Positions 16,510-25,798 of a stretch of 64,000 bases of DNA are shown piece after piece. The stretch spans positions 2,067,501 through 2,131,500 of the forward strand of contig NZ_CP141588.1 of the NCBI RefSeq assembly GCF_035594035.1. Direction: 5' to 3'. The position numbers and the translations under genes are program-made. The stretch comes from Sphingomonas sp. LY54 (GTDB taxonomy: Bacteria; Pseudomonadota; Alphaproteobacteria; Sphingomonadales; Sphingomonadaceae). Every line of letters starts with the position of its first letter. The first letter of the stretch is position 1. The notes beneath the pieces are model-generated. The model was not told the DNA's origin. It worked only from the letters and a program-made list of their open reading frames with translations, and ran no database searches.

Positions 16510-17124
16510 GTGAAGCCGCGACCGTGCCGACCTGCGGGCTGGCCCTGCCTATCGGCTGGACTGTGCCGCCTTTGGCTCGGGGTGCTTCTGCTGGCGCTGC
16601 CGTCGCTGGCCTCCGCGGCGGTCGAGATCTCCTTCTATTCCAAGGAGTGGCGCGACACGTTTCCGCACGCTTTCATTGTCCTTCGCGGCATCGACGAGCG
16701 AACAGGCCAGCGATTCGACGCCAGCTATGGCTTTACGGCCACACATGTCAGCCCCGCGATTCTGTTTGGCTCAGTCCAGGGCGAAGTAAGGCCTTCGAAG
16801 CCCGACTATATTGCTGGCAGCGACGAGCACTTTCGTTTCGTGCTGAGCGATGCCGAGCTGGACAGCGTGCTCGCCATTGTCGCGCGCTGGAAGGCGCTCG
16901 CTCAGCCGTCATACAATCTCAATCGCCAGAATTGCGTATTCTTCGTCGCGGACATTGCCGCGGCCGTCAACATGAAGGCGGACCGGCCCAAAGAGCTGAT
17001 GAAGAAGCCGCGTTCTTTCCTGCAGTCGGTCAGCGCATCGAATCGAGAATGGCTGGCGGCGCGCGGCGCTTTGGTTGTTCGCGAGACGCCGCCCTCGACG
17101 GCCGTCGGTGCCCGAACCCGTTAG
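16510..17124 (+). CDS. exported protein, possible permuted papain-like (NlpC/LRAT-type) fold
   Basis: A 204-residue protein with a signal peptide (LWLGVLLLALPSLASAAVEI). The mature part has WRDTFPHAFIVLRG (His53) and later LNRQNCVFFVADIA (Asn141, Cys142). A histidine preceding a cysteine in this spacing, each at the start of a strand or helix, recalls circularly permuted NlpC/P60, LRAT and Lnb/DUF4105 enzymes, where His and Cys form the active site. That is a structural inference, not a match I can prove. The GTG at 16510 follows AAGGGGAGAGCAGG; an upstream ATG at 16432 would put extra residues before the signal. It stands alone upstream of the polysaccharide locus. Confidence 0.7.
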   Translation: MKPRPCRPAGWPCLSAGLCRLWLGVLLLALPSLASAAVEISFYSKEWRDTFPHAFIVLRGIDERTGQRFDASYGFTATHVSPAILFGSVQGEVRPSKPDYIAGSDEHFRFVLSDAELDSVLAIVARWKALAQPSYNLNRQNCVFFVADIAAAVNMKADRPKELMKKPRSFLQSVSASNREWLAARGALVVRETPPSTAVGARTR

Positions 17125-17216
17125 CGGCCGGTCCGCCGGCCACCCCGCGTTGACGGGGCGGTAAGACATAGAAGCTAAGCTGTTCGAAACCAGCAATTCC
17201 GCTGACGGTCTGCGAC

Positions 17217-18497
17217 ATGTCCCAATCCATCAATGAACATGTCGTGGTCGTGGGCCTCGGTTATGTCGGCTTGCCGCTCGCCGTCGCGCTCGCGCGGACG
17301 ACGCGCGTCACCGGGTTGGACATCGATACGTCCCGTATCGCGGAACTGCGCGAGAGCCGCGACCGCACGCACGAAGTCGGCGCGGACGTCCTGGCTCAGT
17401 CGACGCTGGCCTATGCTTCCGATCCCGCCGATTGCGCCGCCGCGGACGTCTACATCATTACGGTGCCCACTCCGGTCGATGCTGCCAGCAGGCCCGACCT
17501 GCGTCCGCTTCTCGCCGCCACGCGGACGGTGGCGCAACATCTGGTCCAGGAACGGCGGCCGGTCATAGTCTACGAGAGCACGGTCTATCCCGGCGTCACG
17601 GAAGACCTTTGCGGGCCGCTGCTCGAGGAAGTGTCCGGCCTGAAGCGCGGCGTCGACTTCTTCCTCGGCTATTCCCCCGAGCGGATCAATCCGGGGGACC
17701 GCGAGCACAGCATCGACAAGATCGTGAAGGTTGTCGCCGGCGAAAATGCTGCGGTCCTGGATCGGCTGGCTACGCTCTACGATCGCGTCACCGACGCGGG
17801 AACGTTCAAGGCCAAGTCGATCAGGACGGCCGAGGCTGCGAAGGTAATCGAGAACGCCCAGCGCGACATCAACATCGCCTTCATGAACGAGATCACCCAG
17901 ATTTTCGAAAAGCTCGGCCTGTCCGCGCTCGACGTGCTCGAGGCGGCAGGCACCAAGTGGAACTTCCTCAATTTCCGTCCCGGCCTCGTCGGGGGGCACT
18001 GCATTGGCGTCGATCCCTATTATCTCAGCCATTGCGCGCAGAGCCTCGGCCATTTGCCGCGGGTCATCCTGGCAGGTCGCGCGATCAACGACGGCATGGG
18101 AAGCTGGATCGCCGACCGTATTCACAGTCGCCGGCAAAGCCGTACCGGGTCGGTCCTGATCCTCGGCGTCACTTTCAAGGAAGACGTCCCGGACCTCCGT
18201 AACTCGAAGGTCCTGGACGTGGTCAATCGGCTGCGATGGCTGGGCCACCACATCACCCTTCACGATCCGATTGCCGATCCTGCGGAGGTCCAACACGAAA
18301 GCGGGCTCGCCCTGGACACCTCGGCATTGGCAGCACGCTACGACGTCGTCTTGGTCGCCGTGTCCCACCGCAGCTACTGCGCAATGGCGGTGGATGAAGT
18401 GACGGCGCTCGTTGCGGAAGGGGGCCTCGTCGCCGACCTCCACGGCATATGGCGGGATCAGTCCTTCCCGGAAGGCACGACGCTCTGGTCGCTCTGA
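17217..18497 (+). CDS. tviB: nucleotide sugar dehydrogenase, TviB/WbpO type
   Basis: A 426-residue NAD-dependent enzyme oxidising C6 of a UDP-sugar to the uronic acid, most like TviB (UDP-GlcNAc 6-dehydrogenase) in overall sequence. Motifs: the Rossmann fold GLGYVGLPLAVAL, VYESTVYPGVTE, GYSPERINPGD, EAAKVIENAQRD, and the catalytic-Cys motif GGHCIGVDPYYL, then GVTFKEDVPDLRNSK. The product would be UDP-GlcNAcA or UDP-GalNAcA. It differs from the Ugd at the right edge, so the locus has two different UDP-sugar dehydrogenases. It ends six bases before the convergent epimerase gene. Confidence 0.9.
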   Translation: MSQSINEHVVVVGLGYVGLPLAVALARTTRVTGLDIDTSRIAELRESRDRTHEVGADVLAQSTLAYASDPADCAAADVYIITVPTPVDAASRPDLRPLLAATRTVAQHLVQERRPVIVYESTVYPGVTEDLCGPLLEEVSGLKRGVDFFLGYSPERINPGDREHSIDKIVKVVAGENAAVLDRLATLYDRVTDAGTFKAKSIRTAEAAKVIENAQRDINIAFMNEITQIFEKLGLSALDVLEAAGTKWNFLNFRPGLVGGHCIGVDPYYLSHCAQSLGHLPRVILAGRAINDGMGSWIADRIHSRRQSRTGSVLILGVTFKEDVPDLRNSKVLDVVNRLRWLGHHITLHDPIADPAEVQHESGLALDTSALAARYDVVLVAVSHRSYCAMAVDEVTALVAEGGLVADLHGIWRDQSFPEGTTLWSL

Positions 18498-18503
18498 CCT
18501 GGC

Positions 18504-19502
18504 TCAAACGCCGTGATAGGCGCGGTACCACTCGACGAAGCGCGGAATTCCCACATCGATCGCGGTCGACGGTTGGAAGCCGAGGTCGCGGTGGATCGCG
18601 CTGATATCGGCATAGGTGTCGCGGACATCGCCAGGCTGCATCGGCATCAGACGTTTTTCGGCGCTGCGCCCGCAAGCCTGCTCGATCACCGCGATCATGC
18701 GCGTCAGCTCTTCGCTATTGTTGTTGCCGATATTGTACAGGCGATGCGGGGCTTTGCTGCCGCCCGCTTTCTCCGTGCCATCGTCGGCGGGAGGATTATC
18801 CAGTGCGGCCACGATCCCGGTGACGATGTCGTCGATATAGGTGAAGTCGCGCCGCATATTGCCTTCGCCGAAGACGTTGATCGGTCGGCCCTCCAGGATC
18901 GCCTGGGTAAACAGCCACATCGCCATGTCGGGCCGCCCCCAGGGACCGTATACGGTGAAGAAACGCAGGCCGGTCTGGGGAAGCCGGTAGAGATGGGCGT
19001 AGGTCTCGCTCATCAACTCGTCGGCCTTCTTCGTCGCGGCATAGAGGGAGAGCGGGTGGTCGACCCGGTCTTCGACCCGGAAGGGCAACGTATCGTTGCC
19101 GCCATAGACCGAGGAAGAGGAGGCATAGACGAGGTGCGGCGCCCGCCGCTGGCGCGCGACCTCGAGCAGATTGAGATGCCCGACGAGGTTGGAATGGGCG
19201 TAAGCGTGCGGGTTCTCAATCGAATAGCGGACGCCGGCCTGGGCGCCCAGATGCACGATCGCCGCGAAATCGCAGTCGTCGAATTGGCGCGTCAGCCCGG
19301 CAAAGTCGCCGAAATCGGCTTCGATGAACCTGAAGGCGGTGCCGAATTCGGTGTGGAGGGCGGCAAGCCGATCACGCTTGAGCTGGACGCTGTAATAATC
19401 GTTGACGTTGTCGAGCCCGATGACCTTTTCGCCGCGCGCCATCAGGCGTCGGGCCACATGATAACCGATAAAGCCGGCAGCGCCGGTTACGAGCGTGGTC
19501 AT
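18504..19502 (-). CDS. UDP-glucuronate 4-epimerase
   Basis: A 332-residue extended short-chain dehydrogenase that interconverts UDP-GlcA and UDP-GalA (GAE/LspL/Cap1J family). Motifs: TGAAGFIGYHVARRL for NAD binding, the family mark LDNVNDYYSVQLKRDRL, HLGAQAGVRYSIENPHAY, and the catalytic YxxxK in LYAATKKADE. The substrate UDP-GlcA would come from the Ugd encoded at the right edge of the window. A GGAGAAG lies seven bases upstream of the ATG. It is transcribed alone, divergent from the initiating glycosyltransferase gene. Confidence 0.9.
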   Translation of the reverse strand: MTTLVTGAAGFIGYHVARRLMARGEKVIGLDNVNDYYSVQLKRDRLAALHTEFGTAFRFIEADFGDFAGLTRQFDDCDFAAIVHLGAQAGVRYSIENPHAYAHSNLVGHLNLLEVARQRRAPHLVYASSSSVYGGNDTLPFRVEDRVDHPLSLYAATKKADELMSETYAHLYRLPQTGLRFFTVYGPWGRPDMAMWLFTQAILEGRPINVFGEGNMRRDFTYIDDIVTGIVAALDNPPADDGTEKAGGSKAPHRLYNIGNNNSEELTRMIAVIEQACGRSAEKRLMPMQPGDVRDTYADISAIHRDLGFQPSTAIDVGIPRFVEWYRAYHGV

Positions 19503-19574
19503 AAATCAAGCTTCTCCGGAACCCCGCCGTGGGCATATCGTTTCGCCTGCCAAACCTCAACGAGCAATCAGTCG

Positions 19575-19603
19575 TTGAATCGGCCCGGGATTTTGGGCTT
19601 ATA
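19575..19603 (+). promoter_or_regulatory. possible promoter upstream of the initiating sugar transferase
   Basis: TTGAAT (19575-19580), a 17-base spacer and CTTATA (19598-19603) lie in the 190-base gap between the divergent epimerase and sugar transferase genes. It is a plausible but unproven sigma-70-type site, about 90 bases from the start codon. Confidence 0.28.
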
Positions 19604-19692
19604 GGGGATAGTGTAAGGCGATGCCTTTATCCGACCTTTCGAATAGCTGCTCCGCAAAACCCGGCAGCTGGAGCATTCTGAGCTAATCCAAC

Positions 19693-20973
19693 GTGCCAAC
19701 ACAAAATGGTAACCTCAACAGCGCGCGACGCACATTGTGGAACCGCGTCCGCTTCCAGCTGGGCGCCGGGCTGCTCCTCGCCGTCCTGCTGCCTTATTGG
19801 GTGCGCCGCCAGTTTCCCACCGAAGGGACGATCACCAGTCTGCATTATTCGTTGATCGGTACCGTGATCGGGCTGGCGCTGGGCTATTACGGGTTTCGGC
19901 GGCTGTCGCGTTATCCGGGCGCACGAGCCTCCTTCCATATCCTCCCGTCGTTCGCGGTGTCCTATGGGCTGGTGCTGCTGGTCTTCTTCTTCTTCCGGAT
20001 CGATTACAGCCGACTGCATTTCCTCGCCAGCTTCGTCATCTGCATCGTCTGGTACTATTTCATCTACTTCCGCGTGCAGCGCCAACGCCGGCTCTGCATC
20101 GGCATCGTTCCGTTCGGACAAATCGATTCCCTGCGGAGGGTGACCGACGTGCGTTGGGTGACGCTGGTGGATCCGGCTACCGACACGCGCGGGTTCGATG
20201 CCGTGGTCGCCGACTTGAGGGCGGACATCCCGGAGGCCTGGGAACGCTTTCTCGCCGATCGGGCGCTGCAAGGCGTGCTCGTAATGCACGTGAAGCAGGT
20301 GGAGGAATCGCTCACGGGCAGGGTCGCGATCGAACATCTGTCCGAGAACAATCTCGGATCTCTCATTCCTGGCGTCGTTTATGGCAAGGTGAAGCGGGCC
20401 GCGGATTTCGTTTCGGCCCTAGTCGCCCTGCCCCTGCTGCTGCCTTTCCTGGGTCTGGTCGCGCTCGCAATCCGGCTCGATTCCGCAGGCCCCGCTCTCT
20501 TTCGTCAGGAGCGAATGGGCTATCGCGGCGTGCCCTTTAGAATGTTCAAGTTTCGGACCATGATCCACACGAACGGCAGGCCGGAAGACCCCAGGGTCGC
20601 CGCCATGACGCGGGATTCAGACGATCGCGTCACACGCATCGGCCGGTTTTTGCGGCAGATGCGCATCGACGAACTGCCCCAGGTGGTGAACATCCTGCGC
20701 GGAGAGATGAGCTGGATCGGCCCGCGGCCCGAAGCTGTGCCGCTCTCGCAATGGTACGAGGCCGAGCTTCCCTTCTACCGGTACCGGCACATTGTTCGGC
20801 CCGGCATCACGGGCTGGGCACAGGTGAAACAGGGCCATGTCGCTGAGGTCGACGAGGTCCTGGGCAAGCTGCATTACGACTTTTACTACATCAGGAATTT
20901 CTCGTTCTGGCTTGATATCCTGATCGTCGCGCGCACCATCCGCACCATCATGAGCGGCTTTGGCGCCCGGTGA
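19693..20973 (+). CDS. initiating polyprenyl-phosphate sugar-1-phosphate transferase
   Basis: A 426-residue membrane enzyme of the WbaP/WcaJ (bacterial sugar transferase) family that loads the first sugar phosphate onto undecaprenyl phosphate. The N-terminal part has about four hydrophobic segments (20-140). A middle soluble part follows, then a hydrophobic hairpin (VSALVALPLLLPFLGLVALA) and the catalytic domain with FRQERMGYRGVPFRMFKFRT, RIGRFLRQMRIDELPQVVNI, GEMSWIGPRPE and PGITGWAQVKQG. It probably starts the repeat unit of the polymer made by this locus, as SpsB does in sphingan producers. The start is a GTG with a weak binding site. Confidence 0.9.
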   Translation: MPTQNGNLNSARRTLWNRVRFQLGAGLLLAVLLPYWVRRQFPTEGTITSLHYSLIGTVIGLALGYYGFRRLSRYPGARASFHILPSFAVSYGLVLLVFFFFRIDYSRLHFLASFVICIVWYYFIYFRVQRQRRLCIGIVPFGQIDSLRRVTDVRWVTLVDPATDTRGFDAVVADLRADIPEAWERFLADRALQGVLVMHVKQVEESLTGRVAIEHLSENNLGSLIPGVVYGKVKRAADFVSALVALPLLLPFLGLVALAIRLDSAGPALFRQERMGYRGVPFRMFKFRTMIHTNGRPEDPRVAAMTRDSDDRVTRIGRFLRQMRIDELPQVVNILRGEMSWIGPRPEAVPLSQWYEAELPFYRYRHIVRPGITGWAQVKQGHVAEVDEVLGKLHYDFYYIRNFSFWLDILIVARTIRTIMSGFGAR

Positions 20974-21038
20974 GACGGGCCGTTTGCGCTGACTGCCGGG
21001 TCACGTGCCGTTCACAGGACAAGGCATAGGCGCGAAAC

Positions 21039-22631
21039 ATGGTCTGGAATCGACGATCCATCCTGCAGGTTGGCGGCCTTGCCGCAGCGGGTGCCCTCGT
21101 CCCCGCTGCGGCGTGCCGCGCCCAAACCCGTTTGCCCGATGCCGCACAGCCGGGCCAGATCGTCGATCTGGAGGCGGGCCGGCGGTCGGGACGCTTCGTC
21201 TGGAATGCCGGCAACATGGCCGCGGAAATCGCCGGGGATCCGTCCGGCGGCGTCTATGTGCCGTCATCCGCCGATCCGTCGGGCCGGACGGGCGCCTGGG
21301 TCCGGCAAGTCGAGGGCGGCCTGCAGCCCGAATGGTTCGGTGCCTTGGGAGACGGCGTCACGAATGACACTGCCGCGCTTGCAGCTCTCGCAGCCTTTGT
21401 GACGCGCAAGGGCGGTGGAGAGATTAGCCTTCGCCGCACGACCTACTTGGTGGGCGGACAACGAAGGAGTGCAACGGGTCCTTTCGCCTTTGCGCCCGAT
21501 CCGATCCTCGATTTCAAGCGCTGCACTCGGCCGTTGATCATTCGTGGCAACGGCGCTCGCCTGAAGTGCGTCAAGGGGCTGCGTTATGGCACCTTCGAGG
21601 CGCGTTCCGATCGGCCGGCCCACCACAAGGCGCCTTATTACGGGGACGGGCGGGCCACGCCCTATTGGGCCATGATCCGCATCGACGATTGCACTGGGCT
21701 GATCGAAGTCTCGGACCTGGAACTCGACGGGAGCCTTGATGGCCACCGGCTCGGAGGGATGTGGGGCGATCTGGACGGGGGGCGCCAGATCGGAGCGTTC
21801 GGCCTTGCGCTCTACAATAACCGCGGCCGCGAAATGGTGCGTAACGTCTACGCGCATCATCACGCTTTGGACGGGATACTGATCGACGGTCCCGACGTGG
21901 AGAGGGCCGAGGAGTGCGTTTTCGAACAAGTGCGCTGCGAATATAACGGCCGCCAAGGGGTGAGCGTGGTCGGCGGACGCGGCTACGCCTTTATCGACAG
22001 CCAGTTCAACCATACCGGCAAGGCCGCAATCGTCAGCGCTCCGGGCGCCGGGGTCGATATCGAGGCCGAAGGCGGAAAGACGGTCCGGAAACTGCGGTTC
22101 GAGAATTGCGAATTCTCAAACAATGCCGGTTGCGGGCTGGTAGCGGAATCCGGTCCGGCCGAAGACATTGCGTTTCGCAACTGCGTCTTCATTGGGACCA
22201 CGAACTGGGCGGCCTGGCCGCGCAAGCCCGGAATGGCGTTTGATCGCTGCACCTTCGTAGGGCCGGTGACGAATTGTTATGGCGATGCGCGCAATCCCGC
22301 TGCGGCCACACGGTTTACGAACTGTTTCTTCCGGGATGATCCGAAATTAAGCCCCAGCGGGTTGGTCTACCAGCCCGGGCCGATCGTCGCCTTGTCGCAG
22401 GCGCCCAACGTCTCTTTTAGGCGCTGCGACTTCCGATTGACCCACGGCCACGTTCTGCCGTGGACCCACAGCGAAGTGATATTCGCCGATTGCACGATGT
22501 CCCAACGCAAGAAGGATGTGGCTTATCCTCGCGGCACCTTCCTCGGCCGCAACACGATCGTCGGGAACGTGGATCTGACTGGTGCCAAGATCGTCGGCGA
22601 GGTGATCGTGAATGGGGTGCGCAGATCTTGA
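21039..22631 (+). CDS. exported right-handed beta-helix protein (pectate-lyase-like)
   Basis: A 530-residue protein with a Tat-like signal (NRRSILQVGGLAAAGALVPA). Residues about 95-125 carry the pectate-lyase superfamily start EWFGALGDGVTNDTAALAAL, followed by repeated N/C-rich coils such as FENCEFSNNAGCG, FRNCVFIGTTN and FTNCFFRDD that form the beta-helix. This fold is used by polysaccharide lyases, hydrolases and epimerases. Its place directly after the initiating transferase suggests a periplasmic role in trimming or modifying the locus product (inference). It may be co-transcribed with the transferase gene 65 bases upstream. Catalytic residues cannot be assigned by eye. Confidence 0.85.
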   Translation: MVWNRRSILQVGGLAAAGALVPAAACRAQTRLPDAAQPGQIVDLEAGRRSGRFVWNAGNMAAEIAGDPSGGVYVPSSADPSGRTGAWVRQVEGGLQPEWFGALGDGVTNDTAALAALAAFVTRKGGGEISLRRTTYLVGGQRRSATGPFAFAPDPILDFKRCTRPLIIRGNGARLKCVKGLRYGTFEARSDRPAHHKAPYYGDGRATPYWAMIRIDDCTGLIEVSDLELDGSLDGHRLGGMWGDLDGGRQIGAFGLALYNNRGREMVRNVYAHHHALDGILIDGPDVERAEECVFEQVRCEYNGRQGVSVVGGRGYAFIDSQFNHTGKAAIVSAPGAGVDIEAEGGKTVRKLRFENCEFSNNAGCGLVAESGPAEDIAFRNCVFIGTTNWAAWPRKPGMAFDRCTFVGPVTNCYGDARNPAAATRFTNCFFRDDPKLSPSGLVYQPGPIVALSQAPNVSFRRCDFRLTHGHVLPWTHSEVIFADCTMSQRKKDVAYPRGTFLGRNTIVGNVDLTGAKIVGEVIVNGVRRS

Positions 22632-22640
22632 TTCCTGCGA

Positions 22641-23396
22641 TCAATGTGTGGTGCGGCCAACGATCCCCACCGACAGGGATAAGGCCGGAGGCAATCCGAA
22701 CGACGCCAGGCCTTCCACGCGCACAATGTCGAAATGGACCGCCAGTTCGTCGATCATCCGTCGATAATCGAAGCCTTTATGCTCGTTGCGCCTGACCTTG
22801 TGAGACTGGCGTGCGGTGGCAGCGACGATTTCCTTGAGCGTGTAGTTCTCGGAGTCCCCATATACCGCGCGCTTCATAAGATATTTGACGAGGAAGACGG
22901 GTCCCATCTCGTTGGGAACCGACACGTAAAGGTGGCCTTCGGTCACTCGTGCAAGTTCGGCCAGATATTCGCGCATCGCCGGTTCCGGAATGTGCTCTAG
23001 CGTTTCGAGCGACACCGCCGTGTTGAACGAGTGGTCGGGGAATTGGCGCAAAGTCTCGGCGCAGGTGCACTCTATCAGTGAGACGTCGGGTCGGCCGGCA
23101 TAAGCGGCGCGACCCAGGTCGAGGCCGCCTTCCCAATTGGCGTCGAGCCCCACATATCGCTCGACCTTGGCTGGCGTGTGCTGGAGGACACGTCCGTCGA
23201 AACAACCGAGTTCGATAATGCGAAGCGGCGCGTCCTCTTGGGCCGCAAGTCGATCATGCAGCCAGCGAAATCGTGAAAGATGATAGTAGGACCTGAGGCC
23301 ACGCTTCGCGAACAGGCGTTCGTTGTAATCGGGCACTCCAAAGTCCCCTTCTGCCTGACCATATCCCCTGACTCGGAGAAGCATATGCTTCACCAT
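22641..23396 (-). CDS. class I SAM-dependent methyltransferase
   Basis: A 251-residue methyltransferase of the Methyltransf_11/25 type. The SAM-binding strand is RIIELGCFDGRVLQHT (about 60-75), followed by YVGLDANW, ECTCAETLRQFPDHSFNTAV and SLETLEHIPEP. The C-terminal part is hydrophobic but not clearly membrane-spanning. In this setting it probably methylates a sugar or an intermediate, but the acceptor is unknown. It lies 60 bases downstream of the EpsG-like gene on the same strand, so the two may form one transcription unit. Met5 is an alternative start. Confidence 0.82.
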   Translation of the reverse strand: MVKHMLLRVRGYGQAEGDFGVPDYNERLFAKRGLRSYYHLSRFRWLHDRLAAQEDAPLRIIELGCFDGRVLQHTPAKVERYVGLDANWEGGLDLGRAAYAGRPDVSLIECTCAETLRQFPDHSFNTAVSLETLEHIPEPAMREYLAELARVTEGHLYVSVPNEMGPVFLVKYLMKRAVYGDSENYTLKEIVAATARQSHKVRRNEHKGFDYRRMIDELAVHFDIVRVEGLASFGLPPALSLSVGIVGRTTH

Positions 23397-23455
23397 CGGG
23401 ACGACTTTGACAAGGGGCTATCTCTATTGCCGCGCAGGGGGAAATGACTTCCGCG

Positions 23456-24517
23456 TTACTCCGGCAGGAACTGCGGGAATATCTGGTAGGGTATCCAGAA
23501 CTCCGAGTGGCCGGCGAAATTGAGCCACACGAACTGCACGGCGGCGGAATAAGCAAGAAGAAGGAAGATGATCAACCGGTTCTGTTTGGCTGACTCGCTG
23601 TACAAAGATGGAATCCACGCAAAAACGAAAATCTGCAGAGGAATCGCATACAAGGAAAAGCGATCCAGGACCGTGTTCGAGTCAAACACAAACAAGAGCG
23701 GCCCAGATGAAATCGCGACGATGGAGAAGTTTCTCCACATCTTCTTGGCCGACTCGCCGATGGGAATCCTTTTCATATTAGCGAGGTAGAGCAACGCAGG
23801 AATCGCGTTCATCCCGGCGCGGATGGCGGCGCCCTGCGATTCATACTCGTTTTCAGAATAGTTCATGATCATGCCTTCGAGGCCGGAGACGATGAACACG
23901 TAATAAGCCACTACGGCCGCGATCGCGCCGAAGGCGAAGACGAGTACGCGGTTGCGCGTATAGGCCATGCCTACGAGCGGCAGGACCACGAGGGCACTGC
24001 GGTGGAAGGCAGTAGCGACGATAAGCCAGAACAGGAATTTGGCGAACGAGTGTTTGCTGATCGCGACGAGTCCCAGCATGAGGCAGCCGATCGCCACGCC
24101 CTGACGGCTGTATCCCATCGCCACCACGATCACGAGGTAAGGCGTGGCCACGGCGAGCGCGAGCCACGGGTTCGGCAGCTTGAAGGCGAAAACGAACAGG
24201 CCGGTCACGAAGATCGCTGCGCACATGAGGTTGACCAGCCAGATGTCGGCATCGGCCCGGTGCGCGAGCCAGTTCAGAAACCCATAGGCGGTGTCCGTCC
24301 GGCTGAGCGCATCGCTGAATTTCATCAGCGCGATGTCCTCGAACATCAGTTCATAGGGGCTCCAGTCGGCGCCGACCTCGTAGCGGAGCCCGATGAACAG
24401 GATGAGCAGCAGGGCCATGAAATACGCCCCCCACGTCATCCGTTGTCCAAGCTGATAGCCGCCGGTCTTGAGCGCCGGAATCGCGGTCAGAAAATAGAGA
24501 ATCCAGTAAGGCAGCAT
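23456..24517 (-). CDS. EpsG-like polysaccharide polymerase/membrane protein
   Basis: An inner-membrane protein of 353 residues with about 9-10 hydrophobic helices and the EpsG-family signature LLILFIGLRYEVGADWSPYE, an arginine-containing periplasmic loop after helix 2. EpsG-type proteins act as Wzy-like polymerases joining repeat units. The start MLPYWILYFLTAIPALK at 24517 is chosen because the longer open frame adds 56 residues of unhydrophobic, Pro/Arg-rich sequence and would cover the divergent glycosyltransferase start. An O-antigen ligase-like protein encoded 2 kb away is a second polymerase candidate. Confidence 0.82.
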   Translation of the reverse strand: MLPYWILYFLTAIPALKTGGYQLGQRMTWGAYFMALLLILFIGLRYEVGADWSPYELMFEDIALMKFSDALSRTDTAYGFLNWLAHRADADIWLVNLMCAAIFVTGLFVFAFKLPNPWLALAVATPYLVIVVAMGYSRQGVAIGCLMLGLVAISKHSFAKFLFWLIVATAFHRSALVVLPLVGMAYTRNRVLVFAFGAIAAVVAYYVFIVSGLEGMIMNYSENEYESQGAAIRAGMNAIPALLYLANMKRIPIGESAKKMWRNFSIVAISSGPLLFVFDSNTVLDRFSLYAIPLQIFVFAWIPSLYSESAKQNRLIIFLLLAYSAAVQFVWLNFAGHSEFWIPYQIFPQFLPE

Positions 24518-24673
24518 TACTCGTTGCTTCTTGCGGCGGACCGAAGAGGTCGCAGTGGAAAAAGGGAGGATTGGGCGGCTGGGACTGGTTTCTCTGACGC
24601 CGAGGCTGGCGCGGCACGATGGCAGTTTCGGCCTTGGCTTGCAATGCCGCGGGAAAGCTTGGAATGACGAGCT

Positions 24674-25798
24674 ATGCGGCGTCAACGGCTTGTCATTTCG
24701 ATCAATTCCTCATGGAATTTCGTCAATTTTCGCGCCGGTCTGATCCGGGGCCTGGTCGACCAGGGCTATGAGGTTGTCGCGGTCGCGCCCGAGGATGCGC
24801 ATTCCGCTCGGATCGCGGAACTCGGCGCGCGCTTCGTGGCGCTTCCGATGGATGGCCGCGGCACCTCGCCGCGCAAGGATGCGGCGCTGTTTGCCGGCTA
24901 TCTGAAGATCCTGCGCGCGGAGCGGCCCGCCGCGTTCCTCGGATACACGATCAAGCCGAACATCTATGGCTCGCTCGCCGCCGGCCTGCTCGGCATCCCG
25001 ACGATCAACAATGTCGCCGGCCTCGGCACGGCATTTCTTCAGCGCAATTGGCTGAACCGGACGGTGCGGATTCTCTACAAGACCGCGCTGCGGCGGGCCG
25101 AGGTCATCTTCTTCCAGAACCCGGATGATCGCGACCTGTTCGTCGGCGAAGGGCTGGTCCCGCCGGGCGTCGCGGACCTCCTTCCCGGCTCCGGGGTCGA
25201 TACCCGCCGATTTGCTCCGATGGAGCGCCCGACCGCCCACTCGGGGCGCGTTTTCCTGCTCGTGGCGCGCATGCTCTGGGCCAAGGGCGTGGCCGAATTC
25301 GTCGAAGCGGCCCGCGACGTCCGCGCTCGCTTCCCCGACGCGCGCTTCCAGGTCCTCGGCATCGTCGATGAAACGAGCAAGGGCGCGATCGATCGCGCCA
25401 CGATCGAGCGATGGGCCGCCGAGGGGGCGATCGAATTCCTTGGCAGTGCCGACGACGTGCGACCCCATCTGGCAGCCGCCAATTGCATCGTTTTACCGAC
25501 TTATTATCCGGAGGGGACGCCGCGCAGCCTGCTCGAGGCCGCGGCGATGGGCAAACCACTGCTGGCGACGGACGTGCCCGGCTGCCGCCAGATCGTCGAT
25601 CACGGCCGCAACGGGTTCCTGGTGCCGCCGCGCGATGCCCGCGCGCTTGCCGACGCGATGGCACGCTTCTGCACTTTATCGGACGAAGCGGTGGCGCTCA
25701 TGGGCGCCGCCAGCCGCGAGCGCGCCGAGAAGGAGTTTGACGAGCGGATCGTGATCGACCGCTATATTGCGGCGATCCGCCGGACCGTCGGTTCCTAA
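24674..25798 (+). CDS. glycosyltransferase family 4 (CapM/PglA-like)
   Basis: A 374-residue retaining glycosyltransferase with GT-B fold. The N-terminal ISINSSWNFVNFRAGLIRGL and the loop MDGRGTSPRKD resemble the CapM/PglA group that adds N-acetylated hexosamines to lipid-linked sugars. The C-terminal half has LLVARMLWAKGVAEFVEAAR and the EX7E motif in YPEGTPRSLLEAAAMGKPLL. It probably extends the lipid-linked repeat unit on the cytoplasmic side of the membrane. The 3' end overlaps the convergent O-antigen ligase-like gene by 4 bases. Donor and acceptor cannot be determined. Confidence 0.9.
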   Translation: MRRQRLVISINSSWNFVNFRAGLIRGLVDQGYEVVAVAPEDAHSARIAELGARFVALPMDGRGTSPRKDAALFAGYLKILRAERPAAFLGYTIKPNIYGSLAAGLLGIPTINNVAGLGTAFLQRNWLNRTVRILYKTALRRAEVIFFQNPDDRDLFVGEGLVPPGVADLLPGSGVDTRRFAPMERPTAHSGRVFLLVARMLWAKGVAEFVEAARDVRARFPDARFQVLGIVDETSKGAIDRATIERWAAEGAIEFLGSADDVRPHLAAANCIVLPTYYPEGTPRSLLEAAAMGKPLLATDVPGCRQIVDHGRNGFLVPPRDARALADAMARFCTLSDEAVALMGAASRERAEKEFDERIVIDRYIAAIRRTVGS

